Program-made: the position numbers and the translations under genes | Notes under the pieces: generated by a model | Told to the model about the DNA's origin: nothing | What the model saw: only the letters and a program-made list of their open reading frames with translations | Database searches by the model: none | Part shown: piece after piece, positions 24,415 to 31,947 of the stretch | How positions within the stretch are numbered: position 1 is the first letter of the stretch | Layout: each line of letters opens with the position of its first letter | Origin: Rhizorhabdus wittichii RW1 | Lineage (GTDB): Bacteria; Pseudomonadota; Alphaproteobacteria; Sphingomonadales; Sphingomonadaceae | DNA length: 64,000 bases | Direction of reading: 5' to 3' | Assembly: GCA_000016765.1 (NCBI GenBank) | Contig: CP000699.1 | Location: 2,046,001-2,110,000 of the forward strand

Positions 24415-25601
24415 ACTTTTCCTTCTCCGAAGACGAGACGACCTTCCTCGAGGCCTTCCAGGAACATCTGGCGCGCGAGAAGCAGCGGTCCGACGCCGCC
24501 ATCATCTTCGCGCCGCAGCGGGAGACCGACTCCTGGCTGGTGGACTCCCCCGAGCGGCGCGGCTTCATGAAGCGGCTGGCCGAGGCGGGCTATATCGGCA
24601 TGTCCTGGGCGCGCGACTATGGCGGCCGCGAGCGGCCCGGCATCTACGACTATCTCCTCAACGAGGAGCTTTCGAGCCAGGGCGCGCCGATCATCGGCAA
24701 GGGGGTCGGCTGCATCGGCAAGACGATCATCGCCCATGGCTCCGACAAGCTGAAGCGCGAGTTCCTGCCGAAGATCCTCGCCGCCGAGATCGAGTTCGCG
24801 CTGGGCTATTCGGAGCCGGGGGCGGGATCGGACCTCGCCTCGCTCCGGCTCCGCGCCGAACGCAGGGACGACGCCTGGGTCCTGAACGGCCAGAAGATGT
24901 GGACCACCTCGGCGCATTTCGCCGACTGGTACTGGGTCGCGGCGCGGACCGACCCCGACGCGCCCAAGCACAAGGGCATCAGCGTCTTCCTGGTGCCGAT
25001 GAACCATCCCGGCCTGACGATCGTCGAGATCGAGACGATGGGCGACCACCGGACCAACGAGGTGTTCTTCGACAATGTCGAGGTCCCCGCCGACTATCTG
25101 GTCGGGCAGGAGAATGCCGGCTGGCAATATGTCTGCGAAGCGCTCGATTATGAACGCTTCGCGCTCTACACGGTCGGCCCGCTGCTGCTCCGGTTCGAGG
25201 CGCTGGTCGAGCTGGTCAGGCGCACCGAGCGGGACGGTCGGCCGCTGGCCGACGATCCGGCGGTCCGCGCCCGCATCGCCGAGCTCGCCTGCGAGGTCGA
25301 GACCGCCAGGATGCTGCAACGGCGGGTGATCGCCAAGGCGATCAAGGGCGACGTGCCGACCGTCGAGGCCGCGATGTACAAGCTGTACAGCACCCAGCTC
25401 GGCCGGCGGATCGCCAATGAAGCGCTCGACTGGCTGGGGCCGCTGGCGCTGCTGTCGTCGGATTCGCCCGACGCCCCGTTCGCGGGGAAGTGGGAGATGT
25501 CGGACCGGGCGACGGTCGTCGACACGATCGGCGGCGGATCGTCCGAAGTCCAGAAGAACATCGTCGCCCGGCGCGGGCTGGGGCTGATGACCGGAGCTTG
25601 A
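24411..25601 (+). CDS. Acyl-CoA dehydrogenase, catalytic subunit of a probable heteromeric pair
   Basis: 396 aa, GTG start overlapping the VOC stop. Typical ACAD features: GYIGMSWARDYGGR, ALGYSEPGAGSDLASL, NGQKMWTTSAHFADWYW, and C-terminal GGGSSEVQKNIVARR with the catalytic Glu. It is followed after 3 bp by a second, divergent ACAD gene. Adjacent pairs of this kind form heterotetramers in steroid degradation (e.g. ChsE1-ChsE2, ChsE4-ChsE5), where only one subunit carries the base. This one has it, so it is the likely catalytic subunit. Confidence 0.88.
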   Translation: MNFSFSEDETTFLEAFQEHLAREKQRSDAAIIFAPQRETDSWLVDSPERRGFMKRLAEAGYIGMSWARDYGGRERPGIYDYLLNEELSSQGAPIIGKGVGCIGKTIIAHGSDKLKREFLPKILAAEIEFALGYSEPGAGSDLASLRLRAERRDDAWVLNGQKMWTTSAHFADWYWVAARTDPDAPKHKGISVFLVPMNHPGLTIVEIETMGDHRTNEVFFDNVEVPADYLVGQENAGWQYVCEALDYERFALYTVGPLLLRFEALVELVRRTERDGRPLADDPAVRARIAELACEVETARMLQRRVIAKAIKGDVPTVEAAMYKLYSTQLGRRIANEALDWLGPLALLSSDSPDAPFAGKWEMSDRATVVDTIGGGSSEVQKNIVARRGLGLMTGA

Positions 25602-25604
25602 ACC

Positions 25605-26681
25605 ATGGATCTCGATTTCAGCGAAGAGCAGGTGATGCTGCGCGACACCGCGCGGCGGCTCTGCGAAAGCCTGTTCGACACGAAGACCGTCCGCCGGCTC
25701 GAAGGCGAACCCGACAAGTTCAACCGCGCCTTCTGGGCCGAGCTCGGCACGAGCGGCCTGTGCGCGCTGCGGATCGGCGAGGCGCAGGGCGGCGCCGGCA
25801 TGGCCGCGCTCGACCTGGCGATCCTGTTCGAGGAGTTCGGCCGGTCGCTCGCCTCCTCCCCCTTCCTGCAAAGCTGCGTGCTGTCGGCGCGCATCCTGTC
25901 CGCGCACGGGACGGAGGCGATCAAGGCCGCCTATCTCCCAAAGATCGCCAGCGGCGAGCTGATCATGATCCCCGCCGGGGACGGCATCGATCCGGGAGAG
26001 ATCAGCATCGACGCCGGGCGCGGCACCGTCGGCGGCCGGACGCTGCTGACGCCCTTCGCCAGCGTCGCCGACATCTTCCTCGTCCATGACGGTCGATGCT
26101 GGGCGCTGGTCCCGGCCGACGGCGCCGGCATCTCGCTCGTCCCCCAATCCAACTATGCGTCCCAGCCGCTGTTCTCGGTCCGGTTCGACGCGGTCGCGAT
26201 CGACCCGGCGCTGGCCTTCGCCGCGCCCGACCGCTTCGACCCGACCGCCGACGCGGCGAGCGACCTGCTGATCGCCGCCGCCGCCGAAGCGGTGGGCGCG
26301 GCGGACCGGCTGCTCGGCCTGACCGTCGACTATGCCAACCAGCGCAGCCAGTTCGGGCGGCCGATCGCCGCCTTCCAGGCGATATCGCATCCGCTGGCGG
26401 ACGGCGCGACCGAGCTGGAGGGGGTCCGGCACCTCGTCTACCAGGCGGCCTGGGCCAGCGACGAGGGCATGGCCTGCGGCCATCTCGCGCGGATGGCGAA
26501 GCTGCGGGCGGCGGCGCTGTTCCGGCGGATCGCCACGATCGCCGTCCAGGTCCATGGCGGCATCGGCTATTCGACCGAAGGCGAGCCCCAGCTCTTCTAC
26601 CGCCGCTCCAAATATCACGAGCTGATGAACGGCACGGCGGACGCTCTGAAGACGCGGATCGCCGACCATGTACTGGCATGA
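25605..26681 (+). CDS. Acyl-CoA dehydrogenase, non-catalytic partner subunit
   Basis: 358 aa. ACAD fold with SEEQVMLRDTARRLCES, LGTSGLCALRIGEAQGG and VHGGIGYSTEGEPQLFYRRSKYHEL. The C-terminus ends NGTADALKTR without the GG(S/T)xE loop, so the standard catalytic Glu is absent. The central beta domain is shortened (the usual SEPxxGSD segment is not recognisable). This pattern, directly after a complete ACAD, is that of the second subunit of heteromeric steroid ACADs. It overlaps the following gene by ATGA. Pairing is inferred from order and missing residues. Confidence 0.85.
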   Translation: MDLDFSEEQVMLRDTARRLCESLFDTKTVRRLEGEPDKFNRAFWAELGTSGLCALRIGEAQGGAGMAALDLAILFEEFGRSLASSPFLQSCVLSARILSAHGTEAIKAAYLPKIASGELIMIPAGDGIDPGEISIDAGRGTVGGRTLLTPFASVADIFLVHDGRCWALVPADGAGISLVPQSNYASQPLFSVRFDAVAIDPALAFAAPDRFDPTADAASDLLIAAAAEAVGAADRLLGLTVDYANQRSQFGRPIAAFQAISHPLADGATELEGVRHLVYQAAWASDEGMACGHLARMAKLRAAALFRRIATIAVQVHGGIGYSTEGEPQLFYRRSKYHELMNGTADALKTRIADHVLA

Positions 26682-27214
26682 CCGGCGGCCCGCCTGACGA
26701 CGACGAGGCGCTGGGCGAGGAGGTCCTGCGCCTGATCGGCCAGCCGCAATATGTCTCGGGCGCCGGGATGCCCGCCGATCGCGGCCATGTCCGCGCGATG
26801 GGCGCCGCCGTCGAGAACGCCAACCCAGCCTGGTGGGACGACGGCGCGGCGGAGGACCTGCTCGGCGCCGCCTATTGCCCCGCGACGATGCTGGCGGCCT
26901 GGGGCCGGCCCGAACTGTGGGAGCCGGGCCGCGCGGAGCCGCTCAAGGCGCTCCAGGCGCATTTCGACCTCAAGGACCTGCTCGGTTTTCCCGCCTCGAT
27001 GGCGGTGTCCTACACGACGAGCTTCCACCGCCCGGTGGCGAGCGGCGAGCGGCTGCGGACGCAGCAGGTGCTGCGGCGGATCAGCGATCCCAAGACGACG
27101 AAGATGGGCCGGGGCCGCTTCTGGACGATCGAGATGCAATATCTCGACGAGCGCTCGGACCTGGTCGGCGTCGAAAGCTACGAATTCTTCGGCTTCGGAA
27201 AGGAGCGGGCATGA
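26678..27214 (+). CDS. MaoC-like hotdog subunit without catalytic D/H (FAS1-type dehydratase N-domain)
   Basis: 178 aa from ATG 26678, overlapping the ACAD stop. It begins MTGGPPDDDEALGEEVLRLIG and contains RGHVRAMGAAVENANPAWWDD and SYTTSFHRPVASGERLRTQQV, typical of FAS1-like/MaoC N-terminal dehydratase domains. The D-x4-H hydratase motif is absent at the expected place (ENANPAW). In ChsH1-ChsH2-type steroid hydratases one subunit lacks the motif and the other supplies it; the next gene has it. A heterodimer with 27211-27690 is therefore likely. Confidence 0.8.
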   Translation: MTGGPPDDDEALGEEVLRLIGQPQYVSGAGMPADRGHVRAMGAAVENANPAWWDDGAAEDLLGAAYCPATMLAAWGRPELWEPGRAEPLKALQAHFDLKDLLGFPASMAVSYTTSFHRPVASGERLRTQQVLRRISDPKTTKMGRGRFWTIEMQYLDERSDLVGVESYEFFGFGKERA

Positions 27215-27690
27215 ACCTCGTCACGATCGACGACGTCGAACCGGGCCAGCAGATCCCCGTGCTGTCCTTCCACGTCACCGCGTCGCGGCTGATCGCCGGG
27301 GCGTTCGCGAGCCGGGACTATTCCCCCCTCCACCATGACAGGGACTATGCCGTCGACGTCGCCGGACAGCGCGACATCTTCGCCAACACCCAGTTCCAGG
27401 CGGCGCTGTTCGAGCGCTATCTCAACGACTGGTCGGGTCCGCTGGGACGGATCGCCCGGATGACCTTCCGGATGACCTCGTCGGTCTTCGCCGGCGACCT
27501 CGTGTCGCTGACCGGGACGGTCGACCGGGTGCTGCGGTCCGGGCCCTGCGCGCCGGCCGCATCGATCCTGATCGCCATGGCGGTGGACGAGCGGACCGCG
27601 ACCGCGTGCGAGATCCTCTACGCGCTGCCCGCCGCCGCCGGGGACAATCCCTGGCGGCGGCGCGGCGAGGGCTGGCTGCAACCGGCGTAA
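27211..27690 (+). CDS. MaoC-like hydratase subunit with catalytic D/H
   Basis: 159 aa from ATG 27211, overlapping the previous stop (ATGA). The hydratase-2 motif SRDYSPLHHDRDYA gives D36-x4-H41, followed by IFANTQFQAALFERYL and FRMTSSVFAGDLVSLTG of the hotdog core. Probably the active subunit of an enoyl-CoA hydratase heterodimer acting after the ACAD pair. Last gene of the P450 operon (21811-27690), and convergent with the SDR gene at 27703. Confidence 0.82.
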   Translation: MNLVTIDDVEPGQQIPVLSFHVTASRLIAGAFASRDYSPLHHDRDYAVDVAGQRDIFANTQFQAALFERYLNDWSGPLGRIARMTFRMTSSVFAGDLVSLTGTVDRVLRSGPCAPAASILIAMAVDERTATACEILYALPAAAGDNPWRRRGEGWLQPA

Positions 27691-27702
27691 AGCGCCCCGC
27701 GC

Positions 27703-28476
27703 TCAGGCGGTGATGTGGAAGCCGCCGTCGATCGCGATATGCTGGCCGGTGATGTAGGACGCCGCGTCGGACAGGAAGAAGCAGGTCGCCGGGGCGATCT
27801 CCTCGGGCGCGGAGAAGCGGCCGAGCGGGATCGCGTCGAGATAGCGGTGGCGGAACTTCTCCTCGCGGATCGTCTCGGTCATCGCGGTCTCGACCAGGCC
27901 GTAGCAGACGCTGTTGACGTTGATGTTGTACCGCCCCCATTCGCGCGCTGCGCTCATCGTCAGCCCCAGCACGCCGGACTTGGCCGCGCCATAGTTGATC
28001 TGGCCGAAGGTCCCGCGCCGGCCGGCGTCGGACGATATGTTGACGATCGAGCCGGGATTGGCGGCGCCGGCCTTCGCCCGGGCGATCATGTGGCGGCCGA
28101 CCGCCTGGAGGCAGACGAACACGCCGGTCAGGTTGACGTCGATCACCGCCTGCCACTGATCGCGCTTCATGTCGGTGATCATCGCCGCGCGGACGATCCC
28201 GGCATTGTTGACCAGCCCGTCGATCCCGCCGAACGCGGCGGCGGCGTCATCGACGACGCGGGCGACGAAATCCTCGTCGGTGATGTTGCCGGCATAGCGC
28301 CGCACCGTCCCCGCGTCATGGCCGGCGAAGCTCTCCTCCAGCGCGTCGCCATCGATGTCGACCGCGACGATCCGCGCGCCCATCCGGATCGCGTGGTCGG
28401 CCAGCGCCTTGCCGATGCCGCGCGCCGCGCCGGTGACGAGGATGGCCTTGTTGTCGAGTGATGCGGGATGGGTCAC
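27703..28476 (-). CDS. SDR-family dehydrogenase (candidate hydroxysteroid or hydroxyacyl-CoA dehydrogenase)
   Basis: 257 aa, classical SDR: VTGAARGIGKALAD cofactor motif, VNNAGIVRAAM, catalytic Ser in NISSDAGRRG, Tyr and Lys in INYGAAKSG, and GQHIAIDGGFHI at the end. NAD preference is suggested by the Asp after the second strand (IVAVDIDGD). It is the last gene of the leftward operon 31179-27703. Possible roles are oxidation of a beta-hydroxyacyl-CoA next to the thiolase, or a 17-beta-hydroxysteroid dehydrogenase; sequence does not decide. Confidence 0.88.
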   Translation of the reverse strand: MTHPASLDNKAILVTGAARGIGKALADHAIRMGARIVAVDIDGDALEESFAGHDAGTVRRYAGNITDEDFVARVVDDAAAAFGGIDGLVNNAGIVRAAMITDMKRDQWQAVIDVNLTGVFVCLQAVGRHMIARAKAGAANPGSIVNISSDAGRRGTFGQINYGAAKSGVLGLTMSAAREWGRYNINVNSVCYGLVETAMTETIREEKFRHRYLDAIPLGRFSAPEEIAPATCFFLSDAASYITGQHIAIDGGFHITA

Positions 28477-28518
28477 GGTGCGTCCGATCGGTCTGGATGG
28501 AGGGAAGGAGCGGAGACC

Positions 28519-29724
28519 TCAGCTGCCGAGCAGGCCGAGGATCGAGATGCTGCAGACATTGTAATTGGGGAAGCCGCCCAGATTATGGGTCAGCGCCCGG
28601 CGCGGCCGGCTGAGCTGGCGATCGCCGGCGCGGTTCAGCAATTGGGTATAGCCTTCATAGACCATCCGCAGCCCCGACGCGCCGATCGGATGGCCGAAGC
28701 ATTTGAGGCCGCCGTCGATGTTGCTCGCCACCTCGCCGTCGGCGTCGAACTTGCCCGCCAGGACGTCGCGATAGCCCATGCCGGGCTGCGACAGGCCGAG
28801 GTCCTCCATCGTCACGAGTTCGGTGATCGAGAAGCAGTCGTGGACCTCGACCAGGTCGAGCTCCTTCACCGGATCGACGATGCCGGCCTCGCGATAGGCC
28901 TTGCGCGATGCGATGCGCGTCGTGTGGGCATAGCTGCCGTCCCACGCGTCGTGCGACATCTCCGAACCGTTGCTGAGCGCGAGCTGCATCGACTTGACGC
29001 TGACCAGCTCGCCGGTGCGGCCGAGGCGCATCGCCATTTCCGGGCTGGCGACGATCGCGCAGGCCGATCCGTCGCTGACCCCGCAGCAATCGAACAGGCC
29101 GAGCGGATAGGCGACCATCGGCGCCTTGACGATCGCTTCCTTGGACAGCCGCTGCCGCAGATGCGCCTTGGGGTTCTTCGACCCGTTCTCGTGGCTCTTC
29201 CACGAGATGTGCGCCATCGCCTCCTTGAGCGTGGCCATGTCGACGCCGTGGCGCGCGGTATAGGCGCTGGCGAACTGGGCGAACGATCCGGGCGCGGTGG
29301 CGCCGGGCTGCCACAGGTCGTTGAACGTGCCCTTGCTGCGCTCGGGCAGGCCGCCATAGCCGGTGTCCTTGAGCTTCTCGACGCCGAGCGCGAGGGCGAT
29401 GTCGACGGCGCCGGCGGCAACCGCATAGACCGCGCCGCGCAGCGCCTCGGAGCCGGTCGCGCACAGATTCTCGACGCGGGTCGCGGCGATGTTCGGCAGG
29501 CGGAGCGTCTGCGACAGCGACAGCGCCGACTTGCCGAGATTCTGCTCGTCCATCGAAAGGCCGAACCACGCCGCCTCGATCTGGTCCCGGTCGATGCCGG
29601 CATCGGCGATCGCCTCGCGGAAGGATTCGGAGATCAGGTCCTCGGCGCTGCAATCCCACCGCTCGCCGAAGCGCGAGCAGCCCATGCCGAGGATGACGAC
29701 CTTGTCCCGGATACCTTCAGCCAT
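28519..29724 (-). CDS. Thiolase (SCP-x type acetyl-CoA acyltransferase)
   Basis: 401 aa. Thiolase family with the nucleophilic Cys88 in RVENLCATGSEALRG, VEVHDCFSITEL, NIDGGLKCFGHPIGASG (His of the HxxG loop) and the C-terminal LTHNLGGFPNYNVCS. Unlike the 9358-10503 product it keeps the classical thiolase Cys/His set, so thiolytic release of acetyl- or propionyl-CoA is likely. The upstream gene is an HMG-CoA-synthase-like/DUF35 fusion that ends 1 bp before its start codon. DUF35 domains are typical partners of this thiolase group. Confidence 0.87.
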   Translation of the reverse strand: MAEGIRDKVVILGMGCSRFGERWDCSAEDLISESFREAIADAGIDRDQIEAAWFGLSMDEQNLGKSALSLSQTLRLPNIAATRVENLCATGSEALRGAVYAVAAGAVDIALALGVEKLKDTGYGGLPERSKGTFNDLWQPGATAPGSFAQFASAYTARHGVDMATLKEAMAHISWKSHENGSKNPKAHLRQRLSKEAIVKAPMVAYPLGLFDCCGVSDGSACAIVASPEMAMRLGRTGELVSVKSMQLALSNGSEMSHDAWDGSYAHTTRIASRKAYREAGIVDPVKELDLVEVHDCFSITELVTMEDLGLSQPGMGYRDVLAGKFDADGEVASNIDGGLKCFGHPIGASGLRMVYEGYTQLLNRAGDRQLSRPRRALTHNLGGFPNYNVCSISILGLLGS

Positions 29725-31179
29725 TCAACCAGCCCCCTTCATGTCCGCAGGCGCGGCCTTCCAGAAATAGCGGTGGAAGAGCCGCTTCGGATCGCGATCC
29801 TTGATCCGGAACACGGAGCGGACCGGCGTCGCCACGCCCAGCCGGCCGGGCTCGAAATCGGTGAACTCCATCATCACCACGCCGCCGTCGTCGAAGCCGA
29901 CATTGCCGTACATCAGCGGCGGATTGGCGGAGATCGCCAGCCAGTCCTCGGTGAAGGATCGCACCCGGCCGACCTTGTGCTGGAAGGGTTCGTCGACCAG
30001 CGTGTCGAAGCTGCGGCAGTCGGGATTGACGCAGCATGGCCCCTTGGGGAACTGCCGCGTCCCGCAGGCGGTGCAGAGCCCGCCGACGAAGCCGGTGATC
30101 GTCCTGCGATGGCGGTGGAAGGCCGACAGGGCGGTGCGGTTGTCGCGTTCCGCCCGGATGCCCCAGTCGACCTCGATCTGCTCGCCGAACGAGAGGAAGC
30201 GCAGATAATTGTCGTCCTCCAGCCCGGCGTCGAGCTGGGCGCGGACCGTTCCCTCGGCCCGGCGCTCCGCGATCGCCTCCGTGGTCTCGAACAACAGGCC
30301 TTGCGCACCCTGCGCGACGTTGAGCAGCAGTATCTTCTCGCCGGGGCCGGCCGTCTCCAGCGCGTGGCACAGCATCAGCAGCGCGTGGGCCGCGCCGGTG
30401 TTGCCGCATTCGGCGTCGAGCGGGTCGACCAGCCGGTCCTCGTCGATCCCGCAGGTCCGGGCGATCAGCCGCAGCGTCGCGCGCGAGACGCCCGCGATCG
30501 CGACATGGCGAATGTCGCCGATCGCCCAGCCCGCCTTGTCGAGCAGCGCGGCGATCGCCTGCGGGACGATCTTCATATGCCCTTCGTCGCGAACCCACCG
30601 CTCCTCGAGGACATAGTCGGTCCGCGCGCCCGTCGAGCGATAATGGTCGACGAAATCGATCGACAGGCAGTGCGCGGCGACGAAGCGGGCGATCAGGTCG
30701 CCGGTCCCGGTCGCGACCGCCGCCGCGGCATGGCCGAAGCTCAGTTCCTGGGCCGAGGCGATCCTCGCGGCGCGCTTGTCCGAGGCGACGGTGAGCGCGG
30801 GCCGGCCGCCGTCGAGCGCGTCGATCAGCGCGCCGGCGCCGCAGCCGAGATAGCCCCCGGCGTCGGCGCAACGGATGTCGGGCGACAGGGTCAGCGCCTC
30901 CGTCAGCAGCACCGAGCCGGCCCTGTCCGCGAAGGGCGGGGTCGTGCTGGCGAGCTGGACGAGGCCGGGCGCAAAGCCCGTCGCCCGGGCAAGGCAGGCG
31001 CGGGATGCCTCGACCGCCATGGTGAGGCTGTCCTCGTCATGCGCGCAGATCGTGCGATGGCCGCTGCCGAGCGACGCCAGCGCCGGGTTCGCCCATTGGT
31101 TGGCCGCGACGATCGCCTTGCGCGACAGCCGCCGCCGGGGGAGATAGCCCGCGATCGAGATGATGCCTGTGTCCGACAA
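29725..31179 (-). CDS. HMG-CoA synthase/KAS III-like domain fused to DUF35 zinc-ribbon OB domain
   Basis: 484 aa, TTG start (31177-31179) behind GGAGAGG. The first about 330 residues are a ketoacyl-synthase III/HMG-CoA synthase-type fold, with the probable nucleophile Cys113 in ADAGGYLGCGAGAL. After it comes a zinc ribbon (CTACGTRQFPKGPCCVNPDC, about 350-370) and an OB domain. Such fusions occur beside SCP-x thiolases. The condensing-enzyme part may catalyse a C-C bond-forming or -breaking step. First gene of a leftward operon with the thiolase and SDR. The exact reaction is unknown. Confidence 0.82.
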   Translation of the reverse strand: MSDTGIISIAGYLPRRRLSRKAIVAANQWANPALASLGSGHRTICAHDEDSLTMAVEASRACLARATGFAPGLVQLASTTPPFADRAGSVLLTEALTLSPDIRCADAGGYLGCGAGALIDALDGGRPALTVASDKRAARIASAQELSFGHAAAAVATGTGDLIARFVAAHCLSIDFVDHYRSTGARTDYVLEERWVRDEGHMKIVPQAIAALLDKAGWAIGDIRHVAIAGVSRATLRLIARTCGIDEDRLVDPLDAECGNTGAAHALLMLCHALETAGPGEKILLLNVAQGAQGLLFETTEAIAERRAEGTVRAQLDAGLEDDNYLRFLSFGEQIEVDWGIRAERDNRTALSAFHRHRRTITGFVGGLCTACGTRQFPKGPCCVNPDCRSFDTLVDEPFQHKVGRVRSFTEDWLAISANPPLMYGNVGFDDGGVVMMEFTDFEPGRLGVATPVRSVFRIKDRDPKRLFHRYFWKAAPADMKGAG

Positions 31180-31302
31180 TGGCCTCTCCGTTGCAGTCGC
31201 GCGTCACGACATGATGGGCGGCGGCCGGCCGGGAGGTCCCGGGACGGAAAGCGTCCTTCGCGGACGTCCTGCGGCGCCTTGCCGATCTGCTAGGGTCAGG
31301 CG

Positions 31303-31319
31303 CGCTCACATAAAACTCG
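31303..31319 (-). promoter_or_regulatory. Regulon element copy 9
   Basis: On the minus strand reads CGAGTTTTATGTGAGCG, a full consensus match preceded by CTAAA. It points leftward at the HMGS-DUF35/thiolase/SDR operon, about 125 bp from TTG 31179. Confidence 0.75.
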
Positions 31320-31351
31320 TTTAGCCTTCGGTTGCCCGGCCGAGCCCAAGA

Positions 31352-31368
31352 TGAGTATCAGCTGAGCC
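31352..31368 (+). promoter_or_regulatory. Regulon element copy 10
   Basis: Reads TGAGTATCAGCTGAGCC, a weaker copy in which the first half-site is TGAG instead of CGAG; the 11-bp repeat period is kept. It points rightward at the thioesterase gene, about 55 bp upstream of ATG 31422, and is back to back with copy 9. Confidence 0.5.
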
Positions 31369-31421
31369 CGCTCCCGCCCTAAGCCGTCCGGGCCCGCATC
31401 CCGCGGCGCCGGAGGAACGAG

Positions 31422-31790
31422 ATGGCGACCGGCTTCAACGCGCTGATCGGCCTGCGGCACATCGGGCTGGACGACGGCCGCTACTGGATCGAGATCGATG
31501 CCGGCGACGCGCATGTCCACGAACGGGGGTTCGTGCATGGCGGCGTCATCCTGAGCCTGCTCGACATCGCCATGGCGCGCGTCGTCCGCCATGGCGAGGG
31601 CGGCGAACGCTACATGCCGACGATCGAGTTCAACGCCAGCTTCCTGCGCCCGATCGAGCCCGGACGCCTCCGCGCCTGCGGGACGATCCTGAAGCGGTCG
31701 CGAACGCTGTGTCGCGCCGAGGCGACCCTGTTCGACGCGCAGGGGCGCCCCGGCGCCAGCGGCCGCGCGGCGTTCGTCTCCCAGCCATAG
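31422..31790 (+). CDS. PaaI/YigI-type hotdog thioesterase
   Basis: 122 aa, a single hotdog domain. The thioesterase signature is RGFVHGGVILSLLDIAMA, with H39-G40-G41 and the acidic D48 on the central helix, followed by FNASFLRPIEPGRLRACG. Such enzymes hydrolyse acyl- or aroyl-CoA and often relieve CoA sequestration by dead-end intermediates. Its own transcription unit is bracketed by regulon elements at 31352 and 31820. Substrate unknown. Confidence 0.85.
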   Translation: MATGFNALIGLRHIGLDDGRYWIEIDAGDAHVHERGFVHGGVILSLLDIAMARVVRHGEGGERYMPTIEFNASFLRPIEPGRLRACGTILKRSRTLCRAEATLFDAQGRPGASGRAAFVSQP

Positions 31791-31819
31791 CCAGCCGGGC
31801 TCCTTCGCGCGGCCATATA

Positions 31820-31836
31820 CGAGTTCATTATGAGCA
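31820..31836 (+). promoter_or_regulatory. Regulon element copy 11
   Basis: Reads CGAGTTCATTATGAGCA, preceded by ATATA. It points rightward at the sulfatase gene, about 115 bp before ATG 31948, which places the sulfatase inside the same regulon. Confidence 0.65.
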
Positions 31837-31947
31837 TCGGATCAAACAGGGTGGACGCGATAGATCATTGACGAGACCCCCGTCGCCGAACGCCGTCGAT
31901 ACCCCGGTCTCGCACGCGAACGAGAACATCCATCGGGAGGGGATCCT

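Noticed and set aside
27081-28156. Alternative long frames around the SDR at 27703-28476
   Set aside because: They are frame-shifted or antisense shadows. The SDR frame alone has the complete TGxxxGIG, YxxxK and DGG motifs.
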